DNA of 64,000 bases from an archaeon (GCA_024276825.1 JAJRWI010000015.1:1-64000), one strand, 5' to 3'. Counted from the first letter of the stretch, positions 26,745 to 35,234 are shown. Notes: generated from the letters alone by a model not told the origin. Numbers and translations are program-made.

Positions 26745-27677
26745 ATGGTCAAGGTTCAGATTGACACAGTCGAGATTGATCCCAAGACAGGAACAGCCCT
26801 TGGTTTTTATCAATATGGTGATAATAGGCCTAGTGCTCTCATTCTGTCTGCAATCAATGGATTGTCTGCGACCTGCACATATTCGAGCTATCTCCTCATG
26901 AAATTTCTAGAGAGTGAGAGTAGTGTGTATGGATCAGTCACTATTCTGCCAGTTGCGAATCCCTTGCCGTTTCGCCTTGGCGTAAAGATGTCACCTCTTG
27001 ACTCAAAGGACCTTGACTCGGTATTCCCTGGTGATGAGAGGGGATCGGTGACTGAGAGGGTTGCATGGGAGATCTGGAGAAGAACATCACAAGCGGACTA
27101 TGTCATTCTCCTGAGAAGCCGTGCCCCCTCATGCATCAGCCATGTATCAGCGCTTCATCGTGACTTCATCCATGTCCGAAACCTTGCCACTCAGATTGGG
27201 CTTCCTGTAGTGGTCCAGAATGATGGCAGTCGTGGGTCTCTTGTCATCGAGGCCTCCCATGAGGGCATCCCTGCGGTGTCAATTGAGATGCGTGGACAGC
27301 ATGAGGTAGACGCCCAGGCTGCAGTGGAAGTACGGGAGGCAATATTGAACTTTCTCAGAATTAAGGGGATAATTCCTGGCAAGTCAATTGAGACCTCAAC
27401 ATTACTCACGGGCAGGCTCAACCACATCAATGCTGAACATGAGGGGTTCTTTGTTCCAAACCTTCATCCTGGAGAAGAGATACACGAGAATAGCATCATT
27501 GGTCAAATAATGGATAACAAGGAAATACTATCACCATATGAGGGTATTCTAGTATCAATCAGCACAATGCGGTATGTTTTCGAGGGCGATATTATAGCAA
27601 ACATTGCACCGACATTATCTACTGCAAGTTCATCGGAGAGTGCTGAGATCAGACCGCAAAAACCCAGGAAGTGGTAA
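26745..27677 (+). CDS. Succinylglutamate desuccinylase/aspartoacylase-like protein lacking catalytic residues
   Basis: The 310-residue protein has the overall pattern of the AstE/AspA zinc carboxypeptidase-like family, including SVFPGDERGSVTERVAWEIW (canonical DLNRxFPGd...teR) and AVSIEMRGQ near the family's catalytic glutamate. However the zinc site is lost: the HG-x-E segment reads INGLSATC, the D-L-H segment reads ILLRSRAP, and DLNR reads DLDS. It is therefore probably not a hydrolase of the usual type. It overlaps the next gene's longest frame and is downstream of the methyltransferase-like gene. Confidence 0.75.
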   Translation: MVKVQIDTVEIDPKTGTALGFYQYGDNRPSALILSAINGLSATCTYSSYLLMKFLESESSVYGSVTILPVANPLPFRLGVKMSPLDSKDLDSVFPGDERGSVTERVAWEIWRRTSQADYVILLRSRAPSCISHVSALHRDFIHVRNLATQIGLPVVVQNDGSRGSLVIEASHEGIPAVSIEMRGQHEVDAQAAVEVREAILNFLRIKGIIPGKSIETSTLLTGRLNHINAEHEGFFVPNLHPGEEIHENSIIGQIMDNKEILSPYEGILVSISTMRYVFEGDIIANIAPTLSTASSSESAEIRPQKPRKW

Positions 27678-27682
27678 TTAAT

Positions 27683-28126
27683 ATGGACGATGATCTTCAG
27701 ATCGAGCAGGTATTGAGCATTAATGTTGGAGACAGTCGAATCCGCGAGAAGGGGCAGCTACTTCTTATAGGTAGTTGCATGCCAGCTAGATTTCCTGAGA
27801 TTATCAAGGAGTTCATCACGCGTGATGGAGGGTATTTCCCACTTCATGTCTGCTTGGAAAAGGACCATGTGAATCAAGTAGGTTTCAAAATAGGCTCAAT
27901 CATCAGTTACACCAAACTAAAGAGGGTGGTAGTGCTTACAATTGATGGCAGCCCTCATTGTGTTCAACTACACTTTGTCCTTGAGGATGTCAAGAATCAC
28001 TTTATTCAAGACATCGAAGTAGAACACTATGTTGTGGAGAAGGGAAGCTTGTTCAAGATATCAGCATCAGCAGTAAAGATGGCAAGACATCTCTCCAAGA
28101 TTCAGTCAATTATGAACAAAGAATGA
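27683..28126 (+). CDS. Conserved-looking hypothetical protein (147 aa)
   Basis: The likely start is MDDDLQIEQVL at 27683, since the longer frame begins inside the upstream gene. The product has KGQLLLIGSCMPARFPEI near residue 25 and KRVVVLTIDGSPHCVQLHF near residue 80. There are two cysteines but no cluster, and no membrane segment. I do not recognise the family. Its 5-bp spacing from the aspartoacylase-like gene suggests one operon of three genes from 26040. Confidence 0.65.
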   Translation: MDDDLQIEQVLSINVGDSRIREKGQLLLIGSCMPARFPEIIKEFITRDGGYFPLHVCLEKDHVNQVGFKIGSIISYTKLKRVVVLTIDGSPHCVQLHFVLEDVKNHFIQDIEVEHYVVEKGSLFKISASAVKMARHLSKIQSIMNKE

Positions 28127-28138
28127 ATCACAAGACCA

Positions 28139-28726
28139 TTAATGACGAGCGATCTTGGGAAGGATGAAGCCTGCCTTGTTCATGTAGTTTCGATACTGAT
28201 TGCCGTAAAAGACAATCAGTTTTCGTTCCTCCAAAAATGCGCCTATTAAGGTGTATACTATCATGGATATTGAAAACACAATCACAGGCAAAAATGGATA
28301 GAGAAGAATAAGCGCAATCAGGCTCAGTATTGTTGCAAGATATAGTGGATGACGGATTCTTGAATAGATCCCATCCTTGATTAACTCAGGTTCGCGATCT
28401 GTTCGCATATCAGCAACTGTAGAAACCGAGATGACTTTAGAGGCGGCTGTTGCAATTGCCACTCCACTCAACAGGAAGGCAACACCCAGAATAAATAGGG
28501 GGATAATCACTAGCTGTGGTGTGAAAAGAAAATACAACCAGTCCCAGAAATTCATCGATAGGAATGCAATTAGAAATGTAATGATGGAAGTTATTGTAAA
28601 TATATGAGAGTATGTCTCTTTTCCCCACCTATCAATGATGTAGTTTTTCACTCTTAATGATGATATTCCGCTGTGTTGGACTCCAAAGAGTGTAGATGCA
28701 ATAACTATCGTCAAGGACTCCATCAT
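28139..28726 (-). CDS. ICMT/PEMT-like membrane methyltransferase
   Basis: The start at the ATG-ATG near 28726 follows an AAGGTGA ribosome-binding-like sequence; longer frames reach back through AT-rich promoter DNA. The protein has about five transmembrane segments. Its C-terminal signature is ELIKDGIYSRIRHPLYLATI followed by LEERKLIVFYGNQYRNY, the cofactor-binding region of isoprenylcysteine carboxyl methyltransferase and phospholipid methyltransferases. Family members transfer methyl groups from SAM to prenylated cysteine or lipid head groups at the membrane. The archaeal substrate is unknown. A second member is at 48614-49246. Confidence 0.8.
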   Translation of the reverse strand: MMESLTIVIASTLFGVQHSGISSLRVKNYIIDRWGKETYSHIFTITSIITFLIAFLSMNFWDWLYFLFTPQLVIIPLFILGVAFLLSGVAIATAASKVISVSTVADMRTDREPELIKDGIYSRIRHPLYLATILSLIALILLYPFLPVIVFSISMIVYTLIGAFLEERKLIVFYGNQYRNYMNKAGFILPKIARH

Positions 28727-29030
28727 GATAACTATCATCACCTTAAAGGTTAATAATAAATAATTCACTATAGTTAATATAGTTTGTCCAATATACATGC
28801 ATAGGAATGAGTGTGATAAGGGAGAACGGTATTTGGAGATGCCAGCAGTGAAAGGCACATCATCTGAAGAGTGATCATCATAATCTTTCCTTTGAACATA
28901 CTGGAGAAACCACACTATGTATGTATGAGGATAAAGTGAAGAATACTGTTTCTTTGATGGTTATGATTGAAAGGGGTGGTGCTTAATTTCACCCATGCTT
29001 AGACTTAAATACTCAAAATTGTGGGCTTGA

Positions 29031-29042
29031 GGAAGCACTTCC
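29031..29042. promoter_or_regulatory. Palindrome in the leader of the first tfb gene
   Basis: ggaagcacttcc is a perfect inverted repeat (GGAAG/CTTCC) that extends to GAGGAAG/CTTCCcCTC. It sits about 90 bp upstream of the ATG and about 20 bp after the TATA-like cttaaatact. It could be an operator or an RNA hairpin at the transcript start. Confidence 0.35.
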
Positions 29043-29127
29043 CCTCGGAGTGTGATTTTGCCCAGCGACAAAGCCACCACAACAAGGGCCATGCCTCAGA
29101 GGGACACAGCAGGACAGGTGAGAAATA

Positions 29128-30075
29128 ATGGCAAGACCAATCAGAGCATCCGCTGGCCGCAAAAAGGGAATGCCCGTGTGTGCGGTGTGTGGCGGAACAG
29201 AGTTTTATGAGGACCACAATCGAGGTGAGCAGATTTGTACCTCTTGTGGGTGTGTAGTGTCTGAGAGAATCATTGATAGCGGTCCTGAATGGAGAGCCTT
29301 CACTTCTGAAGAGAGGGACGCAAGAGCAAGAACGGGATCACCCATTACATTGACCATGGCAGATAAGGGTCTTGCTACAACCATTGGTTGGAGTGACAGA
29401 GACGCTCATGGTCGTTCTATTTCTGCAAGTAGTCGTGCTGCGATATACAGAATGAGAAAGTGGCAAATCAGAACACTTGTACATAGTTCTCAACATAGGA
29501 ACCTGAGCATCGCAATGAGTGAGATGGACAGACTCTCCTCTCAACTTGGAGTTCCAAAGGAAACCAAAGAAACTGCAGCCCTGATTTATAGAAAGGCATT
29601 AGATAAGAGGCTTGTCAGAGGTCGTAGTATCGAGGGAATGGTGGCAGCATCGATATATCTCTCCTGTCGAATTCATAAGATTCCAAGACAACTGGACGAG
29701 ATTGTGACTGAGGCCCGTGTGAACAGAAAGGAACTCGGTCAGTGTGTCAGACTGATCTTGAGATATGTTAGGATTAAGGTGCCAATCCCATCAGCCAATG
29801 ACCTGATGCCGAGAATCTCAGCAGACCTTGGTCTTAGCGGGAAGACTCTGCAGACCGCAATGAACATCATCAATCAGGCACGTGAGAAGGGAATCACAGC
29901 AGGCAAGGACCCTGGCGGTCTTGCTGCAGCTGCATTGTACATTGCGGGCATCATTGAGGATGAGAGGAGGACACAGCGCGAGATTGCAGAGGCGTCCAAT
30001 GTGACAGAGGTCACGGTGAGGAATAGGTATAAGCAGTTGGCAAATGATCTGAAGATCACAATTGCACCCTCATAA
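29128..30075 (+). CDS. tfb: Transcription initiation factor TFB (TFIIB)
   Basis: The 315-residue protein has the N-terminal zinc ribbon (CAVCGGTEF...CTSCGCV, about residues 17-40). Then come the B-finger region (DSGPEWRAFTSEERDARAR) and two cyclin folds (about 115-205 and 210-305), ending with GITAGKDPGGLAAAALYIA and TVRNRYKQL. TFB recruits RNA polymerase to TBP bound at the TATA box. A long leader of about 100 bases separates a TATA-like box from the ATG. A second TFB is encoded at 45122-46069, so promoter selection by alternative TFBs is possible. Confidence 0.96.
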   Translation: MARPIRASAGRKKGMPVCAVCGGTEFYEDHNRGEQICTSCGCVVSERIIDSGPEWRAFTSEERDARARTGSPITLTMADKGLATTIGWSDRDAHGRSISASSRAAIYRMRKWQIRTLVHSSQHRNLSIAMSEMDRLSSQLGVPKETKETAALIYRKALDKRLVRGRSIEGMVAASIYLSCRIHKIPRQLDEIVTEARVNRKELGQCVRLILRYVRIKVPIPSANDLMPRISADLGLSGKTLQTAMNIINQAREKGITAGKDPGGLAAAALYIAGIIEDERRTQREIAEASNVTEVTVRNRYKQLANDLKITIAPS

Positions 30076-30088
30076 CTAAATTCTGAGT

Positions 30089-30107
30089 AAGGGAGCATGC
30101 CTCCCTT
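30089..30107 (+). terminator. Hairpin after the tfb gene
   Basis: AAGGGAG and CTCCCTT form a perfect 7-bp stem around catgc, starting 13 bases after the tfb stop and followed by pyrimidines (tctc). Transcript end or processing site is plausible. The rest of 30108-30430 holds no convincing gene, only an open stretch (30182-30343) encoding a hydrophobic tail IIGTILALIGALLLFKRG without a start codon. Confidence 0.4.
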
Positions 30108-30439
30108 CTCATCACAATTGAAGACACGGTTCGCTCACTCATGGCATATTTGATATATTCAACTGCTCTGAAGTATGTTAAGACCTCCGAGGGAAGTATT
30201 CTTTCTGTGATAGGGATTATAGATGCTCCAACTTCTCTGTCTTAATTCTGAGTGAGATTCTAGAGGAGTTTCAGATCATCGGTACTATCTTAGCATTGAT
30301 TGGAGCCTTGTTATTATTCAAGAGAGGCAAGTCAATAGATTAGCTGCAACTCAAGAATATCAGCAACTAGCAATAACAGTCTTTAACTCATCCAATATAA
30401 TAGAAATAGCTATAAGATTCTAACGGGCCCGTGAGTAAA

Positions 30440-31207
30440 ATGAGACAGTTTCTCCTAGTACTTTGTGGTATTCCAGCATCAGGAAAGAGCACACTTGCCA
30501 TTGCAATCAGGGAGAGGACTAGCCAGACTCAAAACGTGGTAATAGTCAGCACAGATGATTGGAGGGACGAGGAGTACTACTCAGATTTCACTCCTGAAAA
30601 GGAGCAGATTGTTAGGAAAAGAGCACTTCATAAAACAAGGCAGATGATCAACAAGGGACTCTCAGTGATACATGATGACACTAATTATTATCAGAGTATG
30701 AGGCATGATCTATATGAGATTGCTGTAGATAGAGGGTGTGTGTTTGGGGTCGTTTATGTAAGCACGCCACCTGATATAGCAATGAGATGGAATAGACTTA
30801 GGAATATTCACATTCCTGATGAGGTGATTGAGAGAATACATGATAGATTTGACCTGCCCGGAAAGAAGTACCTATGGGATAGGCCAATAATGACCATCAA
30901 TCTCTTTGTGATGCCCGTTGATTCTGTGGCTATGGACTTGGCAGAACGATTGCGTGCCCTTCGCCCAGTGAGAAAACCCACACCTCATGAGATGAATCAT
31001 AATACTGAGCGTGTACTGCTTGATGTGATTACTAGACAGGTTGTCCGCAAATTCCTTCAAGAGATGCCAGAATATCAGAAAGACCCAAGAGTGTCAAAGA
31101 TAAGAAGGGAGGTCTTGCGCGAAGCAAGAGAGAAGGGTTTCTCGCCCCATGAAACAGAACAGACACTGCGCGTAAGACTTGGCATTCTCTCTGCAAGGGT
31201 CTCATAA
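30440..31207 (+). CDS. pstK: L-seryl-tRNA(Sec) kinase (PSTK)
   Basis: The start ATG at 30440 gives MRQFLLVLCGIPASGKST, with the P-loop at residues 10-17; the GTG three codons earlier is an alternative. STDDW and HDDTNYYQSMRHDLY are PSTK signatures, and the C-terminal ~90 residues (NHNTERVLLDVI to the end) correspond to the tRNA-binding domain. PSTK phosphorylates Ser-tRNA(Sec) to Sep-tRNA(Sec), the substrate of SepSecS. The gene is convergent with selB-spcS and ends 5 bp from the tRNA-Sec gene. Confidence 0.93.
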   Translation: MRQFLLVLCGIPASGKSTLAIAIRERTSQTQNVVIVSTDDWRDEEYYSDFTPEKEQIVRKRALHKTRQMINKGLSVIHDDTNYYQSMRHDLYEIAVDRGCVFGVVYVSTPPDIAMRWNRLRNIHIPDEVIERIHDRFDLPGKKYLWDRPIMTINLFVMPVDSVAMDLAERLRALRPVRKPTPHEMNHNTERVLLDVITRQVVRKFLQEMPEYQKDPRVSKIRREVLREAREKGFSPHETEQTLRVRLGILSARVS

Positions 31208-31212
31208 GGCCA

Positions 31213-31303
31213 TGGCGGCCTCCAGAGAGAATCGAACTCTAATCGCTTGCGCGATCATGGGTTTGAAGCCCACGGGGCCGGACCACCGACCCTACTGGAG
31301 GCC
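31213..31303 (-). tRNA. tRNA-Sec: Selenocysteine tRNA (anticodon TCA)
   Basis: On the minus strand the 9-bp acceptor stem GGCCTCCAG/CTGGAGGCC closes the molecule. The D arm has a 7-bp stem (GGGTCGG/CCGGCCC) with a TGGT loop, and the anticodon loop is CTTCAAA. A variable arm follows (ATCGC/GCGAT with GCAA loop), then a 4-bp T stem (AGAG/CTCT) with loop TTCGATT. Discriminator G and an encoded CCA follow. The 9+4 acceptor-T geometry, long D stem, long variable arm and TCA anticodon are diagnostic of archaeal tRNA-Sec. It reads UGA as selenocysteine. Confidence 0.95.
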
Positions 31304-31316
31304 ATGGTTTCAAAGT

Positions 31317-32009
31317 CTAGATGAATTGCTTAATGAATGAATGGATTTGGTTCTTCCATTCAACACTCTTCAATGCTATCTCCTTTGCGATGTTTGAGGG
31401 CATCTTCTCATCACGTGGAAGAGGCTCAATCCTACTCAGCCATCCAGCAGTAGAGAGAGCCAGGGAATTGACTTCATCATCGCCAGCGGTGGCCTGTATC
31501 ATCATCTCTCGTGCATGAGCTACCTGAAAATAGATGTCACTAGTGGGGCTGTTATTTAGTACATGATACACTATTCTATCAACACAGCATTTTGCCACAA
31601 GTGCCTTGCTTAAACGGGTCTGTCTATCTTCATCAAGGGACTTTACTTTTGTGAGCGCCTGACTAATGCCAGACTCGATGGTTTCTGCTGTCTTGTTGAT
31701 GGTCGTTTCATCATTACCCAGAACAGAGATCTTGACTGAGGAGTCAGACTCATCGACCTTGCATGACTCGAGAGCTTCCTTGTCATCAATCTTGACAAAG
31801 AACTGTGCTTCTCCAACAAACACCTGACTCTCAGCCTTGGTTTCTTTAATCAGGCGGGCGCCAGGAAATGATGAGGAAACATACCAAGCAAGTCGGAATA
31901 CAAGTGGGGGCTCGAGTTTGTCAAAATTAATGGTCCTCTCAACCTGCGCATTGAAATGAAACTCATTCATCTCCACAGACACTCCATCGGATGCTAATTT
32001 TATGAACAA
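31317..32009 (-). CDS. Unknown protein embedded in the selenocysteine operon
   Basis: The 230-residue product begins MFIKLASDGVSVEMNEF and overlaps the 3' end of spcS by 10 bp. Its stop is 13 bp before the 5' end of tRNA-Sec, so it is transcribed with selB, spcS and the tRNA. Residues 1-125 look alpha/beta (FHFNAQVERTINFDKLEPPLVFRLAWYV; later SDSSVKISVLGND). The rest is predicted helical, with KALVAKCCVDRIVYHVL and an Ala-rich segment. There is no membrane segment or recognised motif, and it is not PSTK, SelD or a known SECIS-binding protein. The position argues for a role in Sec synthesis, Sec insertion or tRNA-Sec handling, which is inference. Confidence 0.75.
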   Translation of the reverse strand: MFIKLASDGVSVEMNEFHFNAQVERTINFDKLEPPLVFRLAWYVSSSFPGARLIKETKAESQVFVGEAQFFVKIDDKEALESCKVDESDSSVKISVLGNDETTINKTAETIESGISQALTKVKSLDEDRQTRLSKALVAKCCVDRIVYHVLNNSPTSDIYFQVAHAREMMIQATAGDDEVNSLALSTAGWLSRIEPLPRDEKMPSNIAKEIALKSVEWKNQIHSFIKQFI

Positions 32010-33313
32010 AGCACCTTATAGAGTTTGATGGTTGCTTTCTCAATGTCCTTCCTGCGCGCTCCGATGGCAGCGTTCATTGTTATGTAGCTATGAGGGTAAT
32101 CATCGATGCAGGACCCTTGGTCGCCAGATCTGACAGCTCTGGGACCTGTGACTCTTTGATTGTAAAGCTTAGCACCAACCCCGGTCACATTCAGTCCATT
32201 AAGAGTGAGTGCAATGGCCACAGGGTTTTCAACATCAAGAATACGCTGTCCCACTTTTCCTGCAATGGACTCAAGTTGTTCTTTCAGGAAGGAGAGATTA
32301 CTTTTCTGTTTATCACGTAATTCAGTGTATCTTTCAAGACCAATCAGCAACATTGCAGACAGAGTCTGAACAATTGGTGCAGCAGTCGCACGGCCTGCAT
32401 AGGTTTCTGCAACTTGCTCAATTATTGCACCGTCTGGCGAAGCGATAATGGAACCGCCAACAGGGGTCAAGAAGTTCTTGTCGGAACTCTGTACAATGAT
32501 GTCAACACGCCCAGCGTCGATTGCAGAGCGGATGGAGGACATTACTCTTTCCGATTGGACCCCATAGGCATTATTGATCAGGAGTGGAATGTCTGCCTCA
32601 GCACACATCTTAGAGATCTCCTTCACAGGATCTGACTCACGCGGTGGAAAGAATGTGGTGGTTGCCAGAACTGCAATACCATCTGCAGACATTTTTCTCT
32701 CAAGGTCGCTCATGTCGACGATGACAGCATCATCATCAAGAGTCGTGTTAACAGGGATTGTTTCTAGCCCAGCCAGTTCAATACCTCTCTTTGGAGATGT
32801 GTGATCAATTCTAGGATAAAGTACACGTGAAACACCCCTTTCACGACGCATAGCTGCAAATGACAGGGCAATTGCCATTCCTGTTGATAAAGGAAGAACC
32901 GAGGCTGCCCTGATGTTTGGAATGCCAAGTTTCTTCAGCGCGCTCAATGCAACCTGATTGGCCAGAAACTGCATTTGACTTGCACCAACCGCCTTTGGTT
33001 GAGGGGCAGTGAGATGACCACTGCGACCAACACCATGGCAGAAGCCCGCTGACAACCGTTCAAGCAGTGGAGAAATAATCCTGGCCTCGCGTTCACCAAC
33101 TCTTGCGGCTTCAGGGTCCTTATCAGTGTCCATTAGCGACAGGAGCCGCAGTAGGAGTTCTACTTGGGATTCCGACCACGCTTTTTTGGGAAACTGTCTT
33201 CTGTTAAGAAGGTCTTTGATCGGTGCAAGGACCGCGTCAAGTGTGATTTTGCCTCGTGCCAACATATGTTTAGGTATGATGTCCTCGAGTCTTGTCAATG
33301 GATCATCTTCCAA
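32000..33313 (-). CDS. spcS: O-phosphoseryl-tRNA(Sec) selenium transferase (SepSecS)
   Basis: The 437-residue protein is the archaeal/eukaryal SepSecS (SLA/LP) type. It has the phosphate-binding region GRSGHLTAPQPKAVGASQM and the PLP lysine in QSSDKNFLTPVGGSII, with GVQSERVMSSI before it. The enzyme converts Sep-tRNA(Sec) to Sec-tRNA(Sec) using selenophosphate and PLP. The gene overlaps selB by 11 bp upstream and the unknown gene by 10 bp downstream, indicating translational coupling. Length is typical for archaeal members. Confidence 0.95.
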   Translation of the reverse strand: MEDDPLTRLEDIIPKHMLARGKITLDAVLAPIKDLLNRRQFPKKAWSESQVELLLRLLSLMDTDKDPEAARVGEREARIISPLLERLSAGFCHGVGRSGHLTAPQPKAVGASQMQFLANQVALSALKKLGIPNIRAASVLPLSTGMAIALSFAAMRRERGVSRVLYPRIDHTSPKRGIELAGLETIPVNTTLDDDAVIVDMSDLERKMSADGIAVLATTTFFPPRESDPVKEISKMCAEADIPLLINNAYGVQSERVMSSIRSAIDAGRVDIIVQSSDKNFLTPVGGSIIASPDGAIIEQVAETYAGRATAAPIVQTLSAMLLIGLERYTELRDKQKSNLSFLKEQLESIAGKVGQRILDVENPVAIALTLNGLNVTGVGAKLYNQRVTGPRAVRSGDQGSCIDDYPHSYITMNAAIGARRKDIEKATIKLYKVLCS

Positions 33314-34697
33314 ATCTGAACTCCTCCTTTCGCAACAGGACTAGGACAACATCATCATTGATGGAGACCTCCCTGTCGAATCTTGCCGAGATGACTCCAC
33401 GAGTACCAAAGGGTCTTATGAGTTCTCCCACCGCCCCAGAATGTGTATGAACACTCATCCCACACAGCTGCATGGCACGGTCCTTTGAATGCGCAAGGCC
33501 TTCAATCAATACATCGGACTCCCTGATCCTAAATATCTTGCCAATGTGTTCTCGTTGCACATATAGTTGTGCCGAATGCACAACACTCTCAACCTGTCCA
33601 GAAGCCATGATCCTCATGCTCGTTGGGGGCAGGTCGGTTCTTAGTAGAAGTGCATTCATTTTAGGTTCAATGGGTATGGGCTTCTTAAGGAACAGTATTG
33701 CCTTGAACCGTTCATTCGACACCTCATCAATGACAATCTGTCTGCCATTGTCCTCTCTGAACGGGACTATCTCGGCAGTAACACTTGGCATTCCAATTGT
33801 GGCGCTTATCAACATCTTCTTTCTGACGATACCTTGGTATATTGGATTGAGCGTGAGTGCAACTCTAACGATTCTAGACCTTTCAGGACAACTGTCTTTG
33901 CAGATATATGACCCACGCTTGACCAAATGATGATCAATCTCTGGCAGATTCACTCCAATGCGGTCCCCAGCCTTGGCAGACTCCACGGACTTGCCAAATA
34001 TCTGAATGCTGCGAACTCTTGCCGAGAGGTTCTGTGGGGCGAGATTGACTGTGTCATCTACTGCAATCCGACCGCGAAGTATCGTACCTGTAATGACTGT
34101 GCCATGGCCTTTCACAGGAAATGCATGATCTATAGGAACCAATAGAGGACCTGAGATGTCCCTATCTTGTGGAGTGATTATCCGCAAGAGCTTCTCTTTT
34201 AGGGCCTTAATTCCAACACCTTTCTTTGCGGACACCCTCACGAGTTCCACATTGCTGAACTCAGTGTCCCTCATGATCTGTCTGACTCGTTTCTCAACCA
34301 AATCCGCTTGATGCTCATCAACAAGATCGGTCTTAGTAATAGCAACCACAACATCGCTGATCCCCATTGACTGCAGCACCAGAATGTGCTCTCCAGTCTG
34401 AACTTTGGGACCTTCATCAGCAGCCACGACTAGTATAGCAGCGTCTATTATTGTTGCGGAAGCCACCACGCTTCTAATCAGGTCTGCATGACCTGGGGCA
34501 TCAACGAGAGTGACGAGATAGTCACCAAGTGTGAACATAGTGAATCCAAGATCGATAGTTATGCCTCTCATGCGGGCTTGAGGGTGTTTATCTAGGCCTG
34601 CAGTGGAAACTTTCTCACTCAGGGCCCTAGCCAGTTCGGTCTTGCCATGGTCGATGTGCCCCATAAGTCCTATGTGAACGGGAGTGAGTTCGGTCAT
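33303..34697 (-). CDS. selB: Selenocysteine-specific elongation factor SelB (EFSec)
   Basis: The 464-residue GTPase has G1 (GHIDHGKT, residues 13-20), G3 (DAPGHADLI) and G4 (TKTD), with the RGITIDLGF switch typical of SelB. EF-Tu-like domains 2 and 3 follow (VKGHGTVITGTILRG), then a fourth archaeal/eukaryal C-terminal domain. It delivers Sec-tRNA(Sec) to ribosomes at UGA. It is the first gene of the minus-strand operon selB-spcS-unknown-tRNA-Sec. The ATG at 34697 is preceded by TATA-like AT-rich DNA. Confidence 0.95.
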   Translation of the reverse strand: MTELTPVHIGLMGHIDHGKTELARALSEKVSTAGLDKHPQARMRGITIDLGFTMFTLGDYLVTLVDAPGHADLIRSVVASATIIDAAILVVAADEGPKVQTGEHILVLQSMGISDVVVAITKTDLVDEHQADLVEKRVRQIMRDTEFSNVELVRVSAKKGVGIKALKEKLLRIITPQDRDISGPLLVPIDHAFPVKGHGTVITGTILRGRIAVDDTVNLAPQNLSARVRSIQIFGKSVESAKAGDRIGVNLPEIDHHLVKRGSYICKDSCPERSRIVRVALTLNPIYQGIVRKKMLISATIGMPSVTAEIVPFREDNGRQIVIDEVSNERFKAILFLKKPIPIEPKMNALLLRTDLPPTSMRIMASGQVESVVHSAQLYVQREHIGKIFRIRESDVLIEGLAHSKDRAMQLCGMSVHTHSGAVGELIRPFGTRGVISARFDREVSINDDVVLVLLRKEEFRFGR

Positions 34698-34817
34698 GTT
34701 TCAAACGCCATTTAAGAGTGTATACTGTCAGCAATAAAACCTTGGCCAATACGAAGATAAATAGAGAAGTCTGGCTTATTCCTGTGTGAATATCGGGCAA
34801 TCTATGCAAGACAAGAG

Positions 34818-35234
34818 ATGAGTGTAATGGTCTCAAGGTCCATTGAGAAAATGCTTCTGATAGCAATAGGACTGTCAACAGCAGTAATTGTTGGCGTTCC
34901 AGTGCTGCTCTATTCGATTCGGACAATCTCCAATGTCAGTGATCTAGAGGTCGCAAGGTCCATTGCAGGACAGATACTGAACGCCACAGAGCGTGTGGAT
35001 TCGGGAGGATCCACGGAGGTCTCATTTCAGGTCAATATACCATCTGGGTTTAGGATCAAAGCAGCAGGCTCTAGTCTGAGCGTTTACTTGGACATGGCTG
35101 ATGATAACACATACAGCTGGAGTAGAAATTATGGCCATACAATTGTCTTGACCCCACCTCAGGAGGCAGGAATGTATTTTGTTAGTATTCAGATGGAGAA
35201 TAATATAATCGTCATCGGGTTCACAAGGGCATAA
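34818..35234 (+). CDS. Membrane-anchored extracytoplasmic protein, pilin-like
   Basis: The 138-residue protein has one N-terminal hydrophobic helix (MLLIAIGLSTAVIVGVPVLLY, residues 12-32) followed by a beta-rich domain (STEVSFQVNIPSGF, GHTIVLTPP). This is the topology of archaeal type IV pilin-like or small surface proteins. No clear prepilin-peptidase site is identifiable, though basic residues precede the helix. Function unknown. It lies about 85 bp upstream of the NapH-like gene, with a possible TATA box between. Confidence 0.65.
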   Translation: MSVMVSRSIEKMLLIAIGLSTAVIVGVPVLLYSIRTISNVSDLEVARSIAGQILNATERVDSGGSTEVSFQVNIPSGFRIKAAGSSLSVYLDMADDNTYSWSRNYGHTIVLTPPQEAGMYFVSIQMENNIIVIGFTRA

